Assembly (NCBI GenBank): GCA_030068145.1 | Contig: JAPJBO010000342.1 | Location: forward strand, 155,450 to 219,449 | From: Diplonema papillatum | Lineage: Eukaryota; Euglenozoa; Diplonemea; Diplonemida; Diplonemidae | Reading direction: 5' to 3' | DNA: 64,000 nt | Shown: piece after piece, positions 33,640 to 44,198 of the stretch | Layout: each line of letters starts with the position of its first letter | Position numbering within the stretch: position 1 is the first letter of the stretch | The notes under the pieces: generated by a model | Database searches by the model: none | Told to the model about the DNA's origin: nothing | The model's input: the letters and a program-made list of their open reading frames with translations, nothing else | Translations under genes and position numbers: made by a program

Positions 33640-34552
33640 CTGGTGAAGCTAAGATCGGGCGAAACAAAGTTCGGGCGAAACAAAGTTCGGGCTAAGCAAA
33701 GTTCGGGTGAAGCAAAGTTCGGGTGAAGCAAAGTTCTGGTGAAGCAAAGTTCGGATGAAGCAAAGTTCTGGTGAAGCAAAGTTCGGGCGAAGCTAAGTTC
33801 GGGCGAAACAAAGTTCGGACGAAGCTAAGTTCGTCGAACCTAAAGCAAAGTTCTGGTGAAGCTAAGTTCGGGCGAAACAAAGTTCGGGTGAAGCAAAGTT
33901 CGGGCGAAGCAAAGTTCGGGTGAAGCAAAGTTCGGGCGAAGCTAAGTTCGGGTGAAGCAAAGTTCGGGCGAAGCTAAGTTCGGGCGAAGCAAAGTTCGGG
34001 CGAAGCTAAGTTCGGGCGAAGCTAAGTTCGGGCGAAACAAAGTCCGGGCGAAGCTAAGTTCTGGGTGAAGCAAAGTTCTGGTGAAGCAAAGTTCGGATGA
34101 AGCAAAGTTCTGGTGAAGCAAAGTTCGGGCGAAGCTAAGTTCGGGTGAAGCAAAGTTCGGGCGAAAAGCAAAGTTCGGGTGAAGCAAAGTTCGGGTGAAG
34201 CAAAGTTCGGGTGAAGCAAAGTTCGGGCGAAGCAAAGTTCGGGTGAAGCAAAGTTCGGGCGAAGCTAAGTTCGGGCGAAGCAAAGTTCGGGTTCTGGTGG
34301 CAAGTTCGGCGCCAGTACCCCGGCCCCCCCCGACTCCGTTTCCCGTGGTGACCCAAATGCCGCGAGATACTGAAAAACTCCGCAAAAACGCAATTTTCGG
34401 GCACATTGGACCTGGAAACGCAACAAAACCTCGAAAACAATCTTCGACCGGAAAAATGTCATGGGCGGGGTTCGAGCCCGGACCCACCGGCCTGAAGGCC
34501 GACGCCCGGTCACTCTGCCACCCGCATACCTTTTGCGAGGGAAAAAAAAAGC
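33640..34552 (-). mobile_element. SINE-like element copy C, longest and best preserved
   Basis: Minus strand, 5' to 3': AAGCTTTTTTTTTCCCTCGC, the tRNA-like head starting GGTATGCGGGTGGCAGAGTG (A-box-like) with B box GGGCTCGAACCCC, body (about 34345-34460) with AATGTGCCCGAAAATTGCG and TCAGTATCTCGCGG, then a ~650-bp tail of about forty 15-16-bp units of GAACTTTGCTTCACCC type. The array keeps several frames open; the resulting NFASPEL-type proteins are artefacts. The head aligns with the tRNA-like sequence at 13617-13696, including the A/T run before it. Confidence 0.75.
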
Positions 34553-34789
34553 TTGCCCGGCTCTTTCCAAAAACAATACACTTTTTTCATGAAGAAAAGC
34601 CGGGTTGGCTCGAATAGAGGCTATTCACATTGCATGTTCATAGGACCTCCAGTCTCGAAAAATTGTATAAAACAAAGGCCTGTAAATCAGAGCGTGCTAC
34701 ACTGTACCTTGCAACCCGAACAGGCCCATCACCTGAGACAAATAATCAATGTCAATATCTAGTCACTTTCGAGGCCAGATCAGGAAAGA

Positions 34790-36274
34790 CGAAGAGGCGA
34801 AGGCGGAGGAAGAGGTGGTCCAACTGGGACAGTCTTCACAGAAAGAGATATCACAGAGCTGACAGATGCAGCACTGGCGGGCGGTGTGCAGATCGATGTG
34901 GTTAGACCGTGGAACAAGAACAACCCCAACCGCACAATCAGTGCTTGCACATTGAAGAAATACGTGGCCCACAAGAAGGAGACGGGTGAGTACTTCGCCA
35001 AGCAGCGCGGACCGACGCTCTTGCTGACTCTGAGGCAGAGGAGAGCTTGCTCAAGCTGACAGCACGGACTCGCATCACAAGCGGGAAGTTCTCTGCAATG
35101 GCGCGGGGTATAGTATGCAAACTGCGGAAGAAGACGTCGGCAGAACCGGAGGTTAGAGATGTTCTCGCACACTTGGGCCAAGACGACTATGGCCCGGCTG
35201 GGGTTCAAGGTCAGGGCAGCAACGACGTCGCGGGTGTGCTTGCTGATGACGTGGTGCAGGCCGGTACAGCTTGGTTCGAATTGCTGGGCAAGGAGCTGGT
35301 GGGGGGAGATCCTCGGCTCGTCTTTAACATGGACGACTTCTTTGTGCTGCTTGATGAGCAGCACAACTGGACGTGGGAGAGGGTGCAGCGAGGTGAGAAG
35401 CGGCACATTGCGGTGTCAGAGGGGCGGCTCGGTTTCACTGCTTCAGCGTTATCATCTATGGACGGCGCCTTCCACTTGCTGCAGATGATTTGGCAGGGAA
35501 AACAGCGGAGGTTCACACCCGGGTGCAGGATCCCCACCCAAAAATATTCCAGCAGCACAGGGAAGGGTCCCACTTCCAAAACGGTGAGACCTACAAGGCT
35601 TGGATGGAGAAGTTCGTGCAGATTGCATCTGCTGTACGGGACGAAGTGAAAGCGTCGACTCCCCCCAACCCTGCACCGACAAACCTTGCACCACCACCGC
35701 CGACGAACCCTGAACCAGCAGTTCTCTCACCCGCACTCGTCCTTGCAATGATGCGCGATCCGGAGGTGCAAGCTGGTAACATCGAAGCTATCCAGAACTA
35801 CATCTCGCAGAACCAAGCCGCACCACCTGTGCTTGTGCCCAATGATGACCCTGCTGTCACTGAAGAGGCTGAACCCGCCGAAGACGTTCACCCGTTGGTG
35901 CACCTCATCATCGACCAAGCACTGCTCTGTTTCGCTCCCGGCCTGGCTGAAGGTTCATGAAGTGCCGAAGAAAATGACGCACATTTTCCAGCCAGCGGAC
36001 CAATACGTCATATCGTGCATCAAGAAGCAGAGCGTGACTGGGTACGACGACTGGGTTGTTTCAGTTGCAGCTCAGTACGACGAGGCCCTTGCTGCCGAGA
36101 TACTGGCTGGAAAGAGTGCAACCAGGCCCCAACGGCGGTATAGCTGTTTGGGCAAAGCTTCCCTACAAGCGGCACAATCGCTGCATCGCAAAAGCTATTG
36201 ACAGCCTCTCGAAAGAGGCCATCGAACAGTCATGGGGGTTGTGCGGAATCCATCGTGCAATGGGGTTATCTTAA
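34790..36274 (+). pseudogene. pogo/Tigger-like (DDE_1) transposase, frameshifted remnant
   Basis: Pieces in three frames line up in family order: VFTERDITELTDAALAGGVQ (34840-35030, helix-turn-helix side), then after a shift LLKLTARTRITSGKFSAMAR and the first acidic motif LVFNMDDFFVLLD (~35320), GFTASALSSMDGAFHLLQM, a shift at ~35500, KTAEVHTRVQDPHPKIFQQH, the second motif HLIIDQALLCF (~35910), a shift at ~35940, the third motif KKMTHIFQPADQYVISCIKK, and a last shift before SLSKEAIEQSWGLCGI. A Pro-rich insert (35660-35860) separates two blocks. At least four frameshifts make it inactive. It is the only substantial coding relic on the plus strand apart from 42.0-42.8 kb. Confidence 0.75.
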
Positions 36275-36655
36275 CCAATCCGAAAGGACAACACACCTAC
36301 CGACGGGGGCCCCGGGCAAAAAAAAACTTCCTCGGACAATATAAACCATTCCTCGGGACTAAAAGGCTTTTTTTAGTCCTAGTAATAATAATAATAGTTA
36401 TTTCTGACGGGCGCTTCTGGGGGGTTTTAATTTGTTTTTGCTGGAGTCTGGTGGTGGGGCCCCGGTCCGGCAGGCCACAGTGCGGTTGCGCGGGTGTAAA
36501 GCCAGGTGAGGGAGGCAGAACAACCACGCAGCAATCGCATATACCCCAGCTGTGCGAGTACATGTGCAGCCCGGGAACACACGCCGCGCCACGCGCCTTC
36601 GTTGCTCTCCTCGCGAGAGCGGCAAGTCGATTGGCCGTTACCGACGGCGGGGGAG

Positions 36656-36916
36656 TCAGCAGCGGCTTCGGGCCGCGCTGCCTGGGAAAAAGTACTCGTT
36701 GTGCTCGCGCTTGTAGTTCACGCACCTGGACACCACAGCCACGCCCTCGGTTTTGTTGGGGTGCTCCGCATTCCACGAACACACGAGTCCGCTTGCGCGA
36801 TCGGTGATGACCTTGATATCAGCCACTGCGGGGGCTGTACTTTCGACGATCGCTTGATCCTGCTGCCGGACAGCTGCCAGCGCAAAGAGCGGGTTCAGGG
36901 GGTGCTTTTGGGGGTC
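36656..36916 (-). pseudogene. Unidentified coding-like fragment (possible exon or transposon relic)
   Basis: A TTTACAG acceptor at 36917 opens an 86-codon frame ending TGA at 36656-36658, with plausible protein composition (NPLFALAAVRQQDQAIVEST, then VADIKVITDRASGLVCSWNA). Coding-like sequence continues in another frame downstream (PKPLLTPPPSVTANRLAALA), suggesting a frameshift. I do not recognise the family. Confidence 0.3.
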
Positions 36917-37020
36917 CTGTAAATCATGAACATGTGTTTTGTGAATTTCTGTTTCGTGAAGGAATTAATTATTCTTTTAAGAATTTGGCGGTCTTGGAGT
37001 GTAATAATACGCACTATTTA

Positions 37021-37125
37021 ATACCGTACTTGGAAAAAAGACGTACCGGAACAATTATGTACCGGAAATAAGACGTACCGGAAAAAAGATGTACCCGCGG
37101 GCCTCAGGGAAAACTTTGTGACTTT
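37021..37125 (+). repeat. Dispersed repeat with GTACCGGAAAAAAGAC units, copy 1
   Basis: Three AAGACGTACCGGAA-type units precede GATGTACCCGCGGGC and GGGAAAACTTTGTGACTTTTTCCG. A second copy is at 41544-41630. Confidence 0.7.
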
Positions 37126-37391
37126 TTCCGCTTGGTTGGGTTCTGCTGGAATTTGTCGCAGAGTGCTTGCGCAACTGCCTGCAACAGCCACATCCAGGAT
37201 CAAATCAAGACGCAACGATACAACGCTGCGCTTTTCTTCGAGATTCCGCTGCTGCCCCAATCCTGCCAGCTCAGCAGATCGTGCCGGCTGAGCAGGCCAC
37301 GGCAGATGAAGTTGTGACAGATGCCTCCCCATGGGTCATGGGCTGCACCGACCTCCGCACCGGTGCGCCATCAATTCACTTCCTTAGTTGG

Positions 37392-37548
37392 AGATATTCT
37401 CGCTGGTCCACGTAGCAGACCGTTTTCGTTGAATTTATGCTCACGTTCTGCTCCGATGAAGAGATTCGCGGAAAATGGACCCAGGAAACAAATAGTATGT
37501 GCGTGGTTTGTGGGTCTTTCCAATGTTCAGGGCAGCGGGAATGGAACC
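37392..37548 (+). repeat. Dispersed repeat family (GAAGAGAAYCG...GTGGGTCTTT), copy 1
   Basis: Shares GCTCCGATGAAGAGA, an ATAGACCCGGGGACCAAA-like stretch and TGTGCGTGGTTYGTGGGTCT with 38418-38600 (inverted), 44870-45030 and 45040-45190. The 700-bp element that follows seems to be inserted in this copy. Confidence 0.65.
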
Positions 37549-38248
37549 TAAAGCCCCCCCCCTCGTACTATATAGGTGGAAATCATCAGATATTTCCTGA
37601 AAAAGCTAAAAGTACACCCTCCAAACTTTCAGGGTGACTCGTACTAGTTAGCCACTATTTAACCACTATTTAACCACTGTTTAACCACTATTGAACCACC
37701 ATAAAGAACCGAGAGAATCGGGGCTCGGCGTCATTTAGAGTGAGGTCTCACTCTAAGTGATGCTGATTGCTCTACTCTTTAGTGACACTGAAGTCGCTAA
37801 AGGTTACTGGGTTTCCGCCGAAATCTTCCGTTTTTTCTAATTCTTCTAAGTGACACTGAAACCGCATTTTTCAGTCACAGTGGACAAAAGTGCATGAGTG
37901 TCACTTAGAGTGCGCCTCACTCTACGTGCCCCAACTGTCTATGGGCTCAGAAGGACTAAACACGCACTGTTCGCGCATTGCTGATGCAGTAGAGGTGGTG
38001 AACCTTGACGAATCAGTGATGATGGACCTGGACGCGCTCTCTGTGCTGGATCTGCATGCTGATACCTGTCCTTCACCTGCATCAAAGAGAAAACGGGGAA
38101 GGGACGAGCGTGAACTCTTAGCCGGAATTAAAACTTAAAAGTCGTTGCAGCTGGGGGCACCACCTAAAACTTTTAAAAAACAACACTCGTACTATTTACC
38201 TAAATAGTACGACTGCCTAAATAGTACGAGGGGGGGGGGGGGGCTTTA
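37549..38248. mobile_element. 700-bp element with TAAAGCCCCC...TCGTACTATWTAGG inverted ends
   Basis: The left end is TAAAG, a C run and TCGTACTATATAGG; the right end is CCTAAATAGTACGA, a G run and CTTTA, its inverse. Inside are ACCACTATTTA tandem units (about 37655-37700), a hairpin TTAGAGTGAG-GT-CTCACTCTAA (about 37735) and a short plus-strand frame (37890-38138) with a basic SKRKRGRDERELL end. No transposase or clear target duplication. Probably non-autonomous. Confidence 0.6.
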
Positions 38249-38417
38249 CACCGCGGTTTGGCAAGACTTTGCACCCTAGATTCACGCCAAAAAGGTCAAA
38301 ACTACCAGCGCAATTATTTTGCCACGTCGGGGCAAGTGGTGAAACCCCCGGAACTCGGGGATTGAAGATGTCACCTGACAGGCAGTGCAACAAGAAAATC
38401 CGAAATGGATTTTGATT

Positions 38418-38600
38418 TCCACGATCACCATTCCACATGGATCCACATCTCGAACTCTGGCGGGACGAACCACGTACATGTATTTTGGTCCCCGGGTCTA
38501 TTTTCCCCAGATCTCTTCATCGGAGCTGATCTCGAGCAACATATCGTCGAAAAAGGTCTGCAACGTGGACCAGCGAGAAACACTCCAAAAAACGACAACT
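38418..38600 (-). repeat. Dispersed repeat family, inverted copy
   Basis: On the minus strand this reads the CTCCGATGAAGAGATC...ATAGACCCGGGGACCAAA...ACGTGGTTCGT order seen at 44870-45190. Confidence 0.6.
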
Positions 38601-39149
38601 CAGTGCATCGAACCAGCAAACCGCACCACCGGCCCGCCGCCCACACTCCCCAACAAAATGATGTGTGCACGAGGGAGCCATGTTCGACGGGTCACAGGCA
38701 AAACGGTTGAACCGCGTCCAGTACTAAATTCGATACTCGTCGTGTTCTCTTGTGCTGATGCGGATTGCCAGAGCGCCACGGCAGCACGGGGGGTGGCCGG
38801 CGCATCTAGAGAAGTGTAAGCGAGGCCCCGAAAGTGAAAGCGGAGAGGGCGTATGAATGGTAGGGGGAAATAGCCCCTCCGAGATCTTTCAGAATTATTA
38901 GGTAAATTTCCCTTATATCCCACCCCAAACAAATTTGTGCCCTTATATCCCACTTCAAACAAATTTTGTGCCCTTATATCCCACTTCAAACAAATTTTGT
39001 GCCCTTATATCCCAATCTGGTATATAAGGGCACAAATTTTGTTTGAAGTGGGATATAAGGGCACAAAATTTGTTTGGTCGTGTAAAAAGTCTTTTGAGGG
39101 AACCGAACCGGACACCTGTGGTGCCGGTGGCGTGCGTGCTTTGACTCGG

Positions 39150-39600
39150 CCACAACGTCCAAAAATTCGAGGGCAAAATTTTCGACCAAATTTTGCCCCA
39201 ACCTTTTGCCCAACTAGATTTTGACCAAAAATCTGGACCCAAAAAATTCGACCAAAAATCTCGACCAAAAATTTCGATGCCAAAAATTGGACCAAAAATT
39301 TGGACCAAAATTTCGACCAAAGATTTCGACCAAAAATTTTGGACCCAAAATTTCGACCAAAAATTTGGACCCAAAATTTCGACCAAAATTTTTGGACCCA
39401 AAAATTCGACCAAAAATTTTGACCAAAAATTTGGACCCAAAATTTCGACCAAAATTTTTGGACCCAAAATTTCGACCCCAAAAATTGGACCCCAAGAATT
39501 TCGACCAAAGATTTGGACCAAAAATCTCGACCAAAATTTTCGACCCCAAAAATTTGGACCCCTAAAATTTGACCAAAATTTTTGACCCAGTCCAGCCCGT
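39150..39600 (-). repeat. AT-rich minisatellite in element copy 2
   Basis: Reverse-complement counterpart of 14740-15170, with CCAAAAATTTCGACC and GGACCCAAAATTTCG units. Related sequence also occurs at 53520-53672. Confidence 0.9.
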
Positions 39601-41311
39601 TCCATTCGTTTTTGGTGTTTCCTTGTCCGTAGGCATAAAGCTGGCTTCAGTGCCCCACCCGAGACGTCTCAAGACGTTCTGGGTGCCTCAGAGCGACTGG
39701 TTGCACCGTTTCACAACTTCAAGCTGGCCACCGCGGCCACACTCGATCCCCGATCGGGTGCCTCAACTTGGGAGGCTCAAGCAAGTACTCAAGAGAACCG
39801 CATCAGAGCCAGGTGCCTGGCTGCACCGTCTGACCGTGCGGCGTGTCACGGCGTGCCACGCTGACGTTCGGGGCTATTCGCGGTGACAGAACTGTAGTAG
39901 CTGGCCAGATGCTACAGCCGAGAGTCAGGCGAGACAACTGATCTCATCAGACTCATGATCCGTTTCTTGGCCTGACATACCAGTGACCACGGTCATTCTC
40001 CACTGTCCTTGTTGAGGCTGTGTCACACTGTGACTGTCACAGTGTCAGTCACTGAGTGACCGGACAGTGTCGCGGCAGCCGTAAACTGCACACCCACCGC
40101 ACGTCTGCAGGATTCACCTCCAGATTCGGGGACCAGAACACAGGGTATCGCTATAGCTGTCCGACTCCGAGTGCCTGGAGTGGAGAGCCTGGTCCAGTTA
40201 CCTCTGGACAATGGAGCAGCAGCTGCAGCAAGGAACAGCAGCAGGACCGGGACTACTGGCTCAGTGGAGGGAAGGCGCCGCTGTCACGCGGCTGCGAGTC
40301 AGCCACAGTCACAGCTGATTTCACTTACGCAGTGAAGCCTGCAGTGAAGGAAGCTGTGTCCACCGTCGTGCAACCGGTGTGTGTGCAACCAGTTGCGGTG
40401 CAGGCGTGGGCACAACGACAGTTGATGACTTTAGGAAGGAATCAGCCATTCTTGCGTGAGCTGCAGATTCCGTCTGTCGGCAACAGTGTCCGACTGTGTC
40501 GCCACCTTGGGTTGTTAGCCCACCGTCCTCCGCGGTTCTGGCCATCTGTCTTGTAATCTGGGTTCAGTTCCGAGTTTGGTTTCCTATCCGAGGCTATCGG
40601 GCACTGGTTCGGTTTCGGGTTGAGGTTCGGTTTCGGGTTCGGTTCTGCCACCATCACTCCTCAGAACTTCTGGGTTCGGGTTCGATTTCGGCTTTGGCTC
40701 GCCGTGCCAGGCGTGGGCGTCAACTCGCGACACGTGATGTCTCCATGTCACTGCCAATGTCAGCGTGGACGCATGCAGTGGCAAAGCAACAGCAACAGGA
40801 GTCCAGCGTCCGGCTGGACGAAAAGTTTTTTTTTTTCGGGGGTGTGAACGGTGGCTCAGGTCTGCACTGTGACTTTCGACAACGGCCCTGCCGTTACTGC
40901 CATATTCTCGTACTTATGTGCAACGCGCATGCACGTATGCATCGAAGCATGTACACATTCAGCCGTGTACCATGTGTACATTCGCTCAGTCTCGCTAGTC
41001 AGTGCACAAGTCCCAGTGATAAGGGCTCGAACAGCAAGTTGTCAAGGCATTAGCGTAACAGGCTACAGAATAGGTCTAAGCCTACACTGTCTAGCTGCAT
41101 CTGTCAGTCACGGGCGCTCCACCTGACCTACCCGGCCGTCACTAGTAAGGCCTACATGGGGGGATCAGTTTGCAGGAAGCCCCGACAATCGAATTCCTCC
41201 CCGTTTCCATTTTTCTTTCAGTATCAGTTCAGTTTCTAACCCGACGTAAACCCGGCCCAGTGAAGCCGTTGCCTACGGGCGTCGACATGTTAAAAAAAAA
41301 AAATTTCGCCG

Positions 41312-41392
41312 TAGGTATCCGGATGGTCGAGCCAACCACCCTTGGGTTTCAAGGTGAGTGGTCGGGGGTTCAAGCCCCTCCTCGGCAAGTTT
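41312..41392 (+). other. tRNA-like sequence within TIR element copy 2
   Basis: Plus-strand copy of the 13617-13696 sequence, starting GGTATCCGGATGGTCGAGCC with B box GGGGGTTCAAGCCCC, preceded by an A run and TTTCGCCGTA. The same anticodon-arm defect makes a working tRNA unlikely. Confidence 0.55.
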
Positions 41393-41543
41393 TCCAGCAT
41401 TTTCCTCGATTCAAATTTGTCAAAACAAATTTGTGCCCTTATATCCCAGTTTGGGATATAAGGGCACAAAATTTGTTTGAAGTGGGATATAAGGGCACAA
41501 ATTTGTTTTGAGTGGGATATAAGGGCATTACACCGAATTATTA

Positions 41544-41630
41544 TGTACCGGAAAAAAGATGTACCCGCGGGCTCTGGGGGAAAGTTTTGTGACTTTTTCC
41601 GGTACGTCTTTTTACAAATACGGTAATACG
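41544..41630 (+). repeat. Dispersed GTACCGGAAAAAAGA repeat, copy 2
   Basis: Matches 37021-37125 and ends TTTTTCCGGTACGTCTTTTT, the inverse of its own start. It abuts the right-hand target duplication of element copy 2, so that element may have inserted into this repeat. Confidence 0.7.
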
Positions 41631-42010
41631 AGTTATTTAACACTATGCGAGGTTTACGTGCTGAGAACGTACTGATTTCGTAAATTTACGTGCAGCGTGC
41701 TGAACGTAAAGCCTGTATCCTGGGTCAGGCCAAAATGGACAAAAAAGTATAGATCCGGAAGGAAAAGGTTGAACAGGCTAGTAGCAGTAGTGGTTTGAAC
41801 TTGATATGCAGCAATAATCTGTGACGATAGACTGCGCAAGCCGCTACAGACTACCTCTTTGCACGCGTCGTGTCATCCGAATATCTCTTGCCAACGGTGT
41901 CCCTGGGTCTTGAGGCTGAACGTATTTAGGTGAAGCACAGGTGATGCGCTGTAACCTACATAAATTAGGAGCCAGACGGTATACTGGCGAAAGCGATCTA
42001 ATCTTGGTGG

Positions 42011-42829
42011 GTGACTGAGACCAAGGTGTTTCGACCCACCTCAACCTACCAGACACTCACGCAAACCGGTGAAGCTGTGAACGCCCCACTGAATTCCGCA
42101 ATTGGAAAGCTGACGAAGGTGCGCGAGGAACTTGTTGCGACCTGATCACAAGCAAGTTCGACAAGTGCAGCTTTTCTGCCGCGCAATGCCAGTCCTTGTT
42201 CTCCTGTTCGAACCGATTCACCATCTTTACGCTTCATGCGGCGAAATTGTGCGGAGTTCTTAGAGAGAAGTGTTCAGACGAGTTCTACTTGACATCTGCA
42301 ATGCAGCCAACTTCATGTCGGTGGCACCAGAATTCAAGAGTTACTTGTTCCAGAGTGAGTCGGGTGTGTGTGTCGTCGTTCTGCTTCGGCGTGCAAAGCC
42401 GGGAGTTTCGACGCTAAACTTGGCTATACTTCTTTACGGAGGTTTTGTGGGTGGTTGAGGGTCCCAAAAGACTCTGCACACCTTGGACCCCCCAACAACA
42501 GTCAGGATGAAAGGAATGGTCTGGACGTACCAACGCCCACCAAGACGATCACCCGGGGGCAAGGGGGTGGGAAATTGTTTTTACGTTTTACGCACCACGA
42601 CCAACCGACCCACCTCCTGTTGAAGTGGTCCGGTTTTGGTTACGAGCACTGATGACAATTCGATGTGCCAATTCCCTCAGTAAACTGCAAAATGTTCAAC
42701 ACTGCGGAAGGAAGAGTGGCAAAAGTAGAGAGTATTCGTGTCAAGTCGGGGGACGAGAAGGAGGCATGGTCAGATGACAGGGTTTTTGTGGCAGTGCGAG
42801 TTCCGGTCGGTTTGGAAGTAGCTTGGTAG
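42011..42829 (+). pseudogene. Fragmentary coding-like segments, unidentified
   Basis: Four open stretches with protein-like composition: 42011-42145 (YQTLTQTGEAVNAPLNSAIG), 42264-42354 (VFRRVLLDICNAANFMSVAP, then a GTGAGT donor-like site), 42503-42652 (ending LLLKWSGFGYEH) and 42656-42829 (KMFNTAEGRVAKVESIRVKS). The last two share one frame and are separated only by two consecutive TGA codons. I cannot name the family. It may be a decayed transposon ORF or a gene with unresolved introns. Confidence 0.3.
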
Positions 42830-44198
42830 CATGATTTTCATTGTCGTCCCAACTCCGCAGCAAGACCTTTGCAGCACATCTGGTGGAATACCTCGAGAAT
42901 TCTCGGTGGTGCTTGCAGCAACACACCCACAACCCCGCCTGGAATACCTGGAGATGCGGTGTGTCACAGGAAGCTTCGCATGTGCAACGAAAACGATGAG
43001 TATGCACAACCGACGCGCGGCAGGGGAGCAAGACTCCGCTGCCATCAAGGTGAGGGTCACGGATGCCGCTACGGCAAAGGCATTTCCGTCTTCAAGCAGT
43101 GGGCCGGAACATTCCTTCTTGCCAGATCTGGACTGTCAAGAAGTGGAAAGAAAAACTGTGTCTGAAGCAGCTAGCCAGTGCAGCCGAGCGGAGACTCAAA
43201 ATCCGCAAGAGGGCACGCCCACGCAACCCTCAATGCGCTCGCAGAACATGATGTGGGTTCAACCAAGACAACAATGGTGAGCGAATGAGCGGTTTGATAT
43301 TGCAGCGATGGTGAAAACACTGCGGGTTGGGAAAAGGAGTCAACGGCAAGAGCAGCTGCATCGGTCTGGGATCCAAATGAGACACAAGGGCGCATTTGCT
43401 CCACGTCGCGCCATAATGTGACTGCGCGGATGCAGTCAGCTGGGGCATGTCATCATCCTTCAAAACACGCGATCGGGTCTGGTATCGACCAAATGGAACA
43501 GGCGCTCTGCGGATGCGGATGTCAATCCATTCCCAGCCCCGGGAGAACCTCGGCCCCGCGGGGTTGTCGGGGTTTCCGGGGCACCGGCCCCCCACACTGT
43601 CACCAGCACAGTGCCTTTGTGCGACCCCAATTTCGGGAATCGCCAACTCGCGTCAACACCCGAATATTTCGACGGCATGCGCTGACCGCCTGGATGTCCT
43701 GACACCAAAGTCAGCAAGAAAAAGTAGTTGGGTTCTCGGGGTTGCTGGCTGGTGTTGTCTGTGTACCAGACGTGACGTGCATACATAGGCAGGACGGTAG
43801 CTTCATCTTACTTCAGCAACGATGATTGCAGTGTACGGGGAGTACAAAACGGCCTTGTCCGTGTAATGATCTTCACGACAATCAATAATTGGTCGTGGAC
43901 AGTGCGGCTTGTGCAGTTGAAGGCCTGAGCATAAAAAGAGGAGGTAATGCGATGACCACTCTACTCCGTGCTCTCCCCCTTGCTTCCGCTGTCTCGATTC
44001 ACACCCCCCTACGACCTGCCCTCACCCGCACTACCTCCCACCATTCCGACCCTCACCAACCCCCGACATTTACCCACGACTCGACCCTCACCACCAGCCC
44101 ATCTACACCACTGCTACATAGAGCCGGACGGTATGCCTGAGGTCGCCTGCTTACCTTCGGAGCTTTGCTTCGTTGCGCCTCCGTCTTCTAGCCTTGTT
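42830..44198. other. Region without supportable gene
   Basis: Several 90-150-codon frames exist on both strands but none has a recognisable domain, and they overlap each other. A Pro/Thr-rich stretch at 43968-44140 comes from CCAC-rich sequence. Confidence 0.35.

Larger units (their letters stand above)
38901..41534 (-). mobile_element. Terminal-inverted-repeat element with 9-bp TSD, copy 2 (MULE-like)
   Basis: Inverted, longer relative of 13470-15434. Ends are GGTAAATTTCCCTTATATCC and GGGATATAAGGGCATTACACC. Exact 9-bp duplications GAATTATTA sit at 38892-38900 and 41535-41543. It shares the 31-bp terminal arrays, the AT minisatellite (39150-39600), the segment after it (39600-39960), the CGGTTTCGGGTT array (about 40600-40700) and the tRNA-like sequence (41312-41392). 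Stretches near 39965-40330 and 40830-41290 are absent from copy 1. No transposase is encoded. Confidence 0.87.

Noticed and set aside
33692-34487. Proteins with NFASPELCFTRTLL repeats
   Set aside because: Translation of the 15-bp minisatellite in several frames at once; the length is a multiple of three by chance.
34456-34530. tRNA with UCA anticodon (selenocysteine-like) from the CTTCAGG loop
   Set aside because: The stem around the loop pairs better as a 4-base loop, the acceptor ends do not pair, there is no long variable arm, and it belongs to a repeated SINE-like family.
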